A stretch of 5,751 nt of DNA from contig JAVBYB010000083.1 in NCBI GenBank assembly GCA_030824255.1, positions 1 to 5,751 on the forward strand, written 5' to 3'. Positions 1 through 5,101 of this stretch are shown here, one piece after another. A program made the position numbers and the translations under genes. Under the pieces are notes generated by a model. The model saw only the letters and a list, made by a program, of their open reading frames with translations, was not told the origin of the DNA and searched no databases. This DNA comes from a bacterium. GTDB taxonomy: Bacteria > Pseudomonadota > Alphaproteobacteria > Caulobacterales > Hyphomonadaceae. Within the stretch, counting starts at the first letter, position 1. Each line of letters begins with the position of its first letter.

Positions 1-1458
1 CGACATTGCATGGCCGTAGGCAGTGGTTTCTTCATGCAAGCGCACCTCTGCCAACTCGCGCGCCATGGCCAGATAGAGCTGCGCAAGCCCATGTTCTCGC
101 ATATCCGATTGATACTGCATCGTGGCCGCAAGGTAGGAACTCTGAGCGAGCATATCGCCGACAGCTGCGCCTGCGCGCGCACCCTTGCAATCGGTCAGCA
201 TCGGCGTGGGTTGTGGCGGGGTTGGCGGAACAGGCGTTACGTAGGCGTTCACCCATAGATCCTGAGGCGCGTCCGTAAGCTGTTTGCGTGGAAGTTTCGC
301 CTCGATGTCGCGAACCTCCGCTCGGCCGATCGCGTCAGCAACTATTCTGGCCGTTGAGTCATCGAATTCGCCCATGCCAAAAAACATCACGACATCGGCT
401 GCGCTGAAGAACTGCGCGGAGCCTTCAGGTTTGTACAGCTCGTGAATTTGAGCGATGTTTTGCCAGATTGTCCAAGTCTGAACGCCGTACGCAGTAAGGC
501 CTGCCAGGTTACGCTGAAGGTCGGGCACGCGGCCCATGCAATAAGCCTCGTCCAGTAGGAATAAGCACCTCGTTGGCGCTCTGCTGGCATCAAGATCGCG
601 CTGCATAACTGTCATTGCGTATTGCAGGAGCAGCTTGAGCAGCTCGGGCCTGACCACTGACTTGTCAAATGGCAGGCAGACGAAGAACGACAGCTTACCG
701 TCTTTCAAGTCGCGCAGAGATACTGTGGATGTGGTCAGGCAGTTTGCGAGTTTCCTATCAGTCACGAGCCACTTGGTTTGGTCGAGAGCGGAGCGAACAT
801 ACGACTCAGACTGGCGGTTCTGTGCAGCTGCTGAAATTCCGATGAGAGCGGCTTCTCGTATCAGACCACCGAGATAGGGATGTTCAATCTCAGCCATCAG
901 CTCGTACATCGTCGGGTCACGATGCGCTTTGCGCATTTGTTCCGCGACGGCTGGAAGGTGCTTTTGGTCTGGATCAGCAGCCAGAACGCAAAACGCCATG
1001 AAGCCCGCCACGACCGCCCGACCACCGTTATCCCAGACTGCATCATCGGCTTTGTGCCGAATTATCGATCCTTCCGCCAACGCCTCGATTGTGGAGGGCA
1101 CCTCAGGGTCTTCGGGGTCCAGGTCCGCGAGCGGATTGAACGAAACCCTTAGGCGCTCGGGGATGTTGGCAACGCGATACGGATCGAGGGCCGCCACGCG
1201 CTGGCCCATGCGCTCGCGGTCTTCCCAAGAGGCGCTTACGTTCTCACCTTTCGGATCATTCCCGAAAACATTGTGAGGCCATCTCCGCAGGTTCTGCACT
1301 ATGAGGGTCGCGCCTTTGCCAGACTGCGTGCCCGCGATCGTCATCAGATGGCGATAGGTTTCGATTCCAATTGCCTTGTCTGGCCCATTTTTGCCGAGGA
1401 AGATCGAGCCTTCCTCATAGGGATACTGGTCTACGTCGTCGAAAACCGGCTTAAGCAT
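1..1458 (-). CDS. VirD4/TraG-family type IV coupling protein (ATPase), 3' end beyond the left edge
   Basis: The frame is open from the ATG at 1458 to the window edge (486 codons, no stop). Motifs seen: a Walker A of the TraG/VirD4 kind, A-G-T-Q-S-G-K-G at residues 42-49 with Lys48; NDPKGEN at 67-73, matching the D-x-KGE segment of this family; a Walker B FLLDEA at 300-305 with Asp303/Glu304; and QNIAQIHELY at 333-342, the sensor-like Q-x-x-x-Q motif of TraG proteins. The part between the Walker motifs would be the all-alpha domain. A proline-rich linker (about 409-419) leads into a C-terminal extension of unknown role. By family knowledge this ATPase recruits the relaxase-DNA complex to a type IV secretion channel at the inner membrane. 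Unusually, Walker A lies only 42 residues from the start and there are no membrane segments. The start is supported by a strong ribosome binding site and by an in-frame stop just upstream at 1480-1482. Confidence 0.93.
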   Translation of the reverse strand, partial: MLKPVFDDVDQYPYEEGSIFLGKNGPDKAIGIETYRHLMTIAGTQSGKGATLIVQNLRRWPHNVFGNDPKGENVSASWEDRERMGQRVAALDPYRVANIPERLRVSFNPLADLDPEDPEVPSTIEALAEGSIIRHKADDAVWDNGGRAVVAGFMAFCVLAADPDQKHLPAVAEQMRKAHRDPTMYELMAEIEHPYLGGLIREAALIGISAAAQNRQSESYVRSALDQTKWLVTDRKLANCLTTSTVSLRDLKDGKLSFFVCLPFDKSVVRPELLKLLLQYAMTVMQRDLDASRAPTRCLFLLDEAYCMGRVPDLQRNLAGLTAYGVQTWTIWQNIAQIHELYKPEGSAQFFSAADVVMFFGMGEFDDSTARIVADAIGRAEVRDIEAKLPRKQLTDAPQDLWVNAYVTPVPPTPPQPTPMLTDCKGARAGAAVGDMLAQSSYLAATMQYQSDMREHGLAQLYLAMARELAEVRLHEETTAYGHAMS

Positions 1459-1462
1459 GTGA

Positions 1463-1470
1463 ACCTCCTT
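1463..1470 (-). promoter_or_regulatory. Strong Shine-Dalgarno site of the coupling-protein gene
   Basis: The minus strand reads AAGGAGGT, a full match to the anti-Shine-Dalgarno complement, four bases before the ATG at 1458. It fixes the start of the coupling protein and argues for independent initiation after the stop of the preceding gene. Confidence 0.85.
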
Positions 1471-1479
1471 CTCCGGTGA

Positions 1480-1968
1480 CTAGCGTTCAAGTCCGCCGCG
1501 TTCGCGTTGCTTGTCGCGCTTCTGCGCGCGCGATGGGTCCGCCTTCATGTTCCACGCTTCGCGAAGCTGTTCTGGCGTCGATCGCGGCTTCTCGCTGGAC
1601 GACGGACCAGTGTTCCCGTTCCACGCCTGCTGGAATATCTGCGATGCTGCCTGTTGTGGTGGCGGGGGAGTTCTGTGAGCCCAGACCTCGCGCAGCTTGT
1701 CAGGGGCGGTGCGAGCAGCCGCTTCATTCTTCACAACCCAAGCATCAGCGGCTTTCCCGCGCATCTTGGGATAGACGTGAGCGAAGGCTTCCTTTTCGAT
1801 TTGCTGATCGGATTTTTGTTTGCCGACATTCTCCTTGATGTAGCTGACCGCAGGGCGCGGCATCGCCCTTCCGCCGATCGTGCGGTCATAGAGCCTGCGC
1901 TTCTCTGCTTCCGCTTTGAGCAGCTGCTTTCTGCCTTGCTCGATCATCTTGTGTTGGTCTTCGCCCAT
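1480..1968 (-). CDS. Unrecognised 162-aa protein between relaxase and coupling protein, with Trp-centred repeats
   Basis: I do not recognise this as a named family. It is a hydrophilic, highly charged protein with no signal peptide or membrane segment. Residues 1-30 are rich in Lys, Glu and Gln and look helical. The C-terminal half (about 85-162) is rich in Pro, Ser and Gln and probably disordered. It carries a short repeated motif ending in Trp: PDKLREVW (89-96), SQIFQQAW (109-116) and PEQLREAW (132-139), with an extra Trp at 77, so tryptophans recur every 19-23 residues. The gene lies 32 bases after the relaxase stop and 21 before the coupling-protein ATG. This suggests one operon and a role in relaxosome assembly or docking to the coupling protein, which is inference. 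The ATG start has GAGGAG (1975-1980) six bases upstream. The reading frame looks real because it fits tightly between two well-supported genes. Confidence 0.78.
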   Translation of the reverse strand: MGEDQHKMIEQGRKQLLKAEAEKRRLYDRTIGGRAMPRPAVSYIKENVGKQKSDQQIEKEAFAHVYPKMRGKAADAWVVKNEAAARTAPDKLREVWAHRTPPPPQQAASQIFQQAWNGNTGPSSSEKPRSTPEQLREAWNMKADPSRAQKRDKQRERGGLER

Positions 1969-1974
1969 AGGATT

Positions 1975-1980
1975 CTCCTC
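1975..1980 (-). promoter_or_regulatory. Shine-Dalgarno site of the 162-aa gene
   Basis: GAGGAG on the minus strand, six bases before the ATG at 1968. It supports that start and lies within the 32-base gap after the relaxase gene. Confidence 0.7.
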
Positions 1981-2000
1981 TGGCTGTTGGGAAGACGGGT

Positions 2001-3281
2001 CTATCTCTCGTGCCCGCGATCTCTCGTTGCGGTGCGACCAAGAGCGTGTGCAGGCCCGTCCTTCGAAGGACGGCTGAAGCGCATGAACTGGCTAAGGTCT
2101 TTGCGCAGCTCCAGCATTCGCTGGGCTTGCTTTGCGCGAACGGTTGCGATCTGCACTTGCAGCGCTCGACGCTCTTCTAGCTGCAGCTGAATTTGCGCAT
2201 GGGCTTGTTCATCGTGCTTCTTGCGCATTGCTTGCGCGGCGCTCTCGTTCTCGCGGCGTAATTCCTGGTATCGACCCGTTATGCGATCCCACAGCCCTCG
2301 AAGGCCGCGCGGGAGTCGCGCCTTGGCGGCGTGCAGAGCCTGAAGCTGTTCGGCCTGCTGATCGCGAGCCAGAGCCGCGCGAGTCTCTCGATGCTTAGCG
2401 CCCATATCGAGCTTTTGCTGGCTGAGAGGGCGAGCGCGCTCTTCAAATTGCTTTCGCGCGGCCTCGATGTGTTTTTTGACGGCTGGCGTTTGCCGCTCGC
2501 CAATGCGCATTTGCGCTTCGTCCACGCTTTCCAGGGTTGCGCTGTCGCCTAGACGCTCCCGTACTTCTTTCGTCTTGAGGCCGAGTGCGCGCGGCAGCGA
2601 GTGAACACTGCCAAATGAATCCACGACTACGTGTCCGCGCTTGTCGCCCCTCGCGAGATACATTCCGCGCTCTTCAAGTGCGCCTTTGAGGGCCTGCGCA
2701 TTGTCCGCACGCTTCCAGCAGTCCTGAACGATTGTCTTTGCCCAGCGGGGGTCTTGCCCGAGCCGCTTGGCTTGTTCCCATTCGCCTCTGGTGAAATTCG
2801 TGGGGTCACGCCCTGCGCGGTCCATAAGGCCGCGCGGCATTTCCCAGCCGTTTTCAAGGAATAGCTCTCGCGAGGCATCTCGGAGTTTGAGTTTGAAGAA
2901 ATCCATTTCCCGCGCGGTCATGGTCTCGGTGTCGATGCGTGACCAGACAACGTGCGCGTGGCGGCGCGCTTCTTTCTCGTGAAAAACGATCGCGCGCGGC
3001 TGGCCGACCAAGCCAAGCTTTTCCTCGATGCGATCCGCTGTAGCTACGAAGTAGTCGATCGAAGGCGAGGCTTCCTTGGGCGGGTTTAGACTGAGAGAGA
3101 AGAGATACTTCTTGCACTTGGTTGCCTTGCTGACGGCTTCTGCCTCAGCAAAGGCTTCAGGCAGTGTTCCGCCCACGAACCCGCGCAGCTCGTGAACGTC
3201 CACGTGCTCATTCTCATCTGTGCGCATCAGGTGCGTAGCGAGGTTAGCGCCATTGGCGCGAGAGGAGCCTTTCAGGATCAC
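2001..3281 (-). CDS. MOBP-like relaxase / mobilization nuclease (VirD2/TraI type), 426 aa
   Basis: Relaxases of this type nick one strand at oriT, stay covalently bound to the 5' end and are passed to the recipient. The metal-binding motif is visible at residues 101-110, HEKEARRHAH. His101, His108 and His110 have the same spacing as the H-x6-H-x-H triad of MOBP relaxases such as RP4 TraI. The N-terminus (residues 5-27) follows the MOBP motif I layout, but His17 stands where the nicking tyrosine is expected. The first tyrosine is Tyr59, inside the following hydrophobic strand (KKYLFSLSLNPP). Residues about 280-400 are rich in Ala, Arg, Glu and Gln and look coiled-coil, a usual C-terminal arrangement for protein contacts. 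The start is GTG: its codon overlaps the mobC stop as GTGA (3278-3281), and GGAGG lies six bases upstream. I recall alphaproteobacterial relatives with a similar N-terminus, but could not check this. Confidence 0.92.
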   Translation of the reverse strand: MILKGSSRANGANLATHLMRTDENEHVDVHELRGFVGGTLPEAFAEAEAVSKATKCKKYLFSLSLNPPKEASPSIDYFVATADRIEEKLGLVGQPRAIVFHEKEARRHAHVVWSRIDTETMTAREMDFFKLKLRDASRELFLENGWEMPRGLMDRAGRDPTNFTRGEWEQAKRLGQDPRWAKTIVQDCWKRADNAQALKGALEERGMYLARGDKRGHVVVDSFGSVHSLPRALGLKTKEVRERLGDSATLESVDEAQMRIGERQTPAVKKHIEAARKQFEERARPLSQQKLDMGAKHRETRAALARDQQAEQLQALHAAKARLPRGLRGLWDRITGRYQELRRENESAAQAMRKKHDEQAHAQIQLQLEERRALQVQIATVRAKQAQRMLELRKDLSQFMRFSRPSKDGPAHALGRTATRDRGHER

Positions 3282-3715
3282 GACTTGCCTCCGGTCGAGC
3301 CCAAGGCTCCGATCAGGAGGCCGCGCATTTCGGCAATGTGGGCGATCGCGGCGGCAAGTTCCTGCCGCTCGTCCTCCGTCATCGCTAGGATGCCGAGGTT
3401 GGCCAGATGGGCGAGCTGGTTAAGGTTGCTGGCGTATCGCTTAGTCCCGAGCAGGCTGAGGAGCTGGGCCATGGCCTGGCGGTCCTCGATCGTGACGGTC
3501 GGGCGATGCCTGCGGGGAGGCCCCCCGTTTGGAAGCAGCCGTTCCTTGATGTACTCGCCAAGGGGGCGTCCGCCCGATTCGAGTTCCAGACGCTGACGTT
3601 CGGTTTTCGATAACCTCAGCGAGAATGGAGGGGGCCGCTTGCGTGGCTTCCTACCCGTCACAGGCGGTTGGCCTGTCGCACGGTCAAAGGAGGGGGAAAG
3701 GAGGGGCTCGGTCAT
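3278..3715 (-). CDS. mobC: MobC-like relaxosome accessory protein, 145 aa
   Basis: This is a small basic protein encoded directly before the relaxase and coupled to it by a GTGA overlap. Residues 1-30 are Pro/Arg-rich and probably flexible. FSLRLSKTERQRLELES (31-47) followed by PLGEYIKERL (51-60) fits the strand-helix-helix pattern of ribbon-helix-helix DNA-binding proteins. SNLNQLAHLANLG (97-109) matches the NLNQ-x-A motif of MobC-type mobilization proteins. Such proteins bind oriT and help the relaxase open the nick region. The candidate oriT lies just upstream, as expected. I chose the ATG at 3715, which has a G-run eight bases upstream. An in-frame TTG at 3766 would add 17 residues, but its ribosome binding site is poorly placed and it would extend the gene over the candidate nick site. 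The family is fairly clear; the exact start is less so. Confidence 0.8.
   Translation of the reverse strand: MTEPLLSPSFDRATGQPPVTGRKPRKRPPPFSLRLSKTERQRLELESGGRPLGEYIKERLLPNGGPPRRHRPTVTIEDRQAMAQLLSLLGTKRYASNLNQLAHLANLGILAMTEDERQELAAAIAHIAEMRGLLIGALGSTGGKS
3288..3292 (-). promoter_or_regulatory. Shine-Dalgarno site deciding the GTG start of the relaxase
   Basis: GGAGG on the minus strand, six bases before the GTG at 3281 and inside the end of mobC. With the GTGA stop/start overlap it points to translational coupling of mobC and relaxase. Confidence 0.75.
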
Positions 3716-3741
3716 GGCGACGGCCCCCCGAAGTCGGGCGA

Positions 3742-3757
3742 AACCGCCTTTAACCGC
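3742..3757. repeat. Direct repeat AACCGC, two copies, 10-base period
   Basis: AACCGC occurs at 3742-3747 and again at 3752-3757. The 10-base period is about one helical turn, so both copies would face the same side of the DNA. Six-base repeats can occur by chance; the interest lies in the second pair with the same period beyond the nick motif. Confidence 0.6.
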
Positions 3758-3772
3758 TCGTTCCAATCCTGT

Positions 3773-3789
3773 AGAGTTTCAAAGAGTTT
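3773..3789. repeat. Direct repeat AGAGTTT, two copies, 10-base period
   Basis: AGAGTTT occurs at 3773-3779 and 3783-3789, starting one base after the predicted nick position. The period equals that of the AACCGC pair on the other side. This is a possible relaxase or MobC binding site. Confidence 0.65.
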
Positions 3790-3854
3790 GGCGGCATCCG
3801 ATACTGAATCTGGTTCGAAGTTCGTCCAGACGGGTCCACCACCCTGCCGCCAAA
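3787..3854. repeat. 10-bp perfect inverted repeat enclosing two small hairpins
   Basis: TTTGGCGGCA (3787-3796) is the exact reverse complement of TGCCGCCAAA (3845-3854). Between them TCTGG (3809-3813) can pair with CCAGA (3826-3830) around the palindrome TTCGAA, and GGGT (3832-3835) can pair with ACCC (3841-3844), ending directly against the right outer arm. Single-stranded DNA or RNA could fold as a branched stem. The right arm has an alternative partner: GCCGC (3846-3850) pairs with GCGGC (3855-3859) over a CAAA loop. No T-run follows on the minus strand, so it is not a typical terminator. Confidence 0.7.
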
Positions 3855-3864
3855 GCGGCGCCCC

Positions 3865-5088
3865 TCACCTCCCCGTCGGCAGATCCTTGAACGCCACGCC
3901 TTTGTCCGCGCGCGCGTCCTGCGGGAGGCCAAGCACGCGTTCGGCGATGATGTTGCGCAGGATCTCGTCCGTGCCGCCCGCGATGCGCAGGCCGGGCGCC
4001 CACATGTAGGCGCTGTGGAAGGCGCCCTGCATCGGCGCGAGGGCGGGATCGGAGATGATGCCGAAATGGTCCTCGGCCTCGATGGCAGAATTGCCGATAT
4101 CCTGCATCCGGTTGGCGTTGAGGATCTTGCCGATCGAACTCTCCGGCCCCGGCGTCTGTCCCTTCGAGAGCGCCGTCATCGTCCGGTACTTGCCGAGCGT
4201 GTAGCCCTCGGCGCTGACATACCAGCTCGCCAGCTTCTCGCGGAACGCCTGATCCTGCAGCAGCGAGCCCTTGCCGGACGGCGACGGCGTGTTGCGCGCC
4301 AGCTCCAGTATCTCGCCATACTCCGGGCCCGCCGATCCGCCGACCGCCAGCCGCTCATTCATCAGCGTGACAAGCGCGACATTCCATCCATTGCCAACCT
4401 CGCCCAGCCGCTCTGAATCGGAAATCCGCACGTCGGTGAAATACACCTCGTTGAAATTCGATCCGCCCGACATCTGGTGGATCGGCCGCACCTCAACCCC
4501 CGGCGCCTTCATGTTCACGACGAACATGGTCAGGCCCTTGTGCTTCTCCTTCTCCGGATTGGTCCGCACCAGCACGATGCCGTAGTCCGAATAGTGTGCG
4601 CCCGACGTCCACACCTTCTGGCCGTTGATGATCCAGTCATCGCCGTCCTTCACCGCCCGCGTCTTCAGCCCTGCCACGTCGGATCCCGCGCTCGGCTCCG
4701 AAAACAACTGACACCAGATTTCCTGGCCGCGCAGCGCCGGCCCCACATACTGCTTCACGCGCTCCGGCGAATGGAACGCGATCACGGTCGGGATGCACAT
4801 GCCCAGCCCGATGGCGAACGGCCCCACCGGCGCCTGGAACTTCTGCTCCTCCTGATTGAAGATCACCTGGAAGATCGGCGGCAGCTCGCGCCCCCCCACA
4901 TCCTTGCGCCAGGTGAGCCCCACAAACCCGGCCTCGGCCTTCTTCGCCTGATAGGCCTTCGACGCAGCAATGGCGTCGCCCTCTGTCCGCATGCTTGCGC
5001 GCGAGGCTGGCGGGCCAAGCGTCTTCTCGAGCCACGCATGAGCCTCGGCGCGGAAGGCGGCTTCTTCTGGGCTGTCGTTGAAATCCAT
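3865..5088 (-). CDS. Acyl-CoA dehydrogenase family protein, likely catalytic (alpha) subunit, 407 aa
   Basis: This is a flavoprotein of fatty-acid or ring/side-chain beta-oxidation that introduces an alpha,beta double bond into an acyl-CoA. It has full family length: the N-terminal helical domain (1-125), the beta domain starting with the signature QLFSEPSAGSD (127-137) and WTSGAHYSDYG (160-170), then the C-terminal helical domain. MNERLAVGG (243-251) places Glu245 where isovaleryl-CoA dehydrogenase and long-chain enzymes carry their catalytic Glu on helix G. The other known position is occupied by IAGGTDEI (369-376), so it has Gly instead of the Glu of medium-chain enzymes. The usual R-x2-F-x3-I-x2-FQ FAD-contact segment is not recognisable near 265-290. 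It starts 11 bases after the stop of the neighbouring ACAD gene, whose end overlaps its ribosome binding site, so the two are probably co-expressed. The substrate cannot be told from sequence. Confidence 0.96.
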   Translation of the reverse strand: MDFNDSPEEAAFRAEAHAWLEKTLGPPASRASMRTEGDAIAASKAYQAKKAEAGFVGLTWRKDVGGRELPPIFQVIFNQEEQKFQAPVGPFAIGLGMCIPTVIAFHSPERVKQYVGPALRGQEIWCQLFSEPSAGSDVAGLKTRAVKDGDDWIINGQKVWTSGAHYSDYGIVLVRTNPEKEKHKGLTMFVVNMKAPGVEVRPIHQMSGGSNFNEVYFTDVRISDSERLGEVGNGWNVALVTLMNERLAVGGSAGPEYGEILELARNTPSPSGKGSLLQDQAFREKLASWYVSAEGYTLGKYRTMTALSKGQTPGPESSIGKILNANRMQDIGNSAIEAEDHFGIISDPALAPMQGAFHSAYMWAPGLRIAGGTDEILRNIIAERVLGLPQDARADKGVAFKDLPTGR

Positions 5089-5095
5089 GACGTGT

Positions 5096-5101
5096 CTCCT
5101 C
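5096..5101 (-). promoter_or_regulatory. Shine-Dalgarno site of the 407-aa ACAD, overlapping the upstream stop codon
   Basis: GAGGAG on the minus strand, seven bases before the ATG at 5088. Its first two bases belong to the TGA of the upstream ACAD gene (5100-5102). Ribosomes ending one gene would be at the start of the next, which suits balanced synthesis of two subunits. Confidence 0.75.

Larger units (their letters stand above)
3742..3854. other. oriT: Candidate origin of transfer (oriT)
   Basis: This gap lies directly upstream of mobC and relaxase, where MOBP oriTs usually sit. On the plus strand, ATCCTGT at 3766-3772 agrees with the core of the IncP nick consensus YATCCTG|Y, except that the base before it is A. 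Nicking would be expected between 3771 and 3772. Direct repeats with a 10-base period stand on each side of it (AACCGC to the left, AGAGTTT to the right), followed by a nested inverted repeat. Repeats one helical turn apart would suit binding by the ribbon-helix-helix MobC. The layout is seen in the sequence; the function is inferred from context. Confidence 0.55.

Noticed and set aside
387..593. Short minus-strand open frame inside the coupling-protein gene
   Set aside because: It is in a different frame from the open coupling-protein frame, which contains Walker B here and has no stops.
1507..2190. Plus-strand open frame (227 codons) opposite the 162-aa gene and the end of the relaxase
   Set aside because: It covers two minus-strand genes and the gap between them, has an Arg/Leu/Ser-rich composition without recognisable domains, and has no convincing ribosome binding site.
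3716..3766. TTG start at 3766 giving a 162-aa MobC
   Set aside because: The only purine-rich sequence lies one base before the TTG, and the extension would cover the nick-like motif and the AACCGC repeats. The ATG at 3715 is preferred, although the longer form cannot be excluded.
3765..3830. Sigma-70-like promoter for mobC on the minus strand (for example TGGACG with CAGTAT, or TTGAAA)
   Set aside because: The boxes match weakly, and the TTGAAA hexamer has no acceptable -10 at the right distance. A promoter in this gap is likely, but I cannot place it.
3790..3840. tRNA-like 3' end: GGTTCGAA followed by GTCCACCA
   Set aside because: GTTCGAA and CCA resemble a T-loop and a tRNA end, but the T-stem does not pair at the correct distance (TCTGG pairs with CCAGA over a 12-base loop) and no anticodon or D arm is present upstream.
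3846..3859. Rho-independent terminator after the ACAD genes
   Set aside because: The hairpin has only 5 G/C pairs with a 4-base loop, and no T-run follows on the minus strand.
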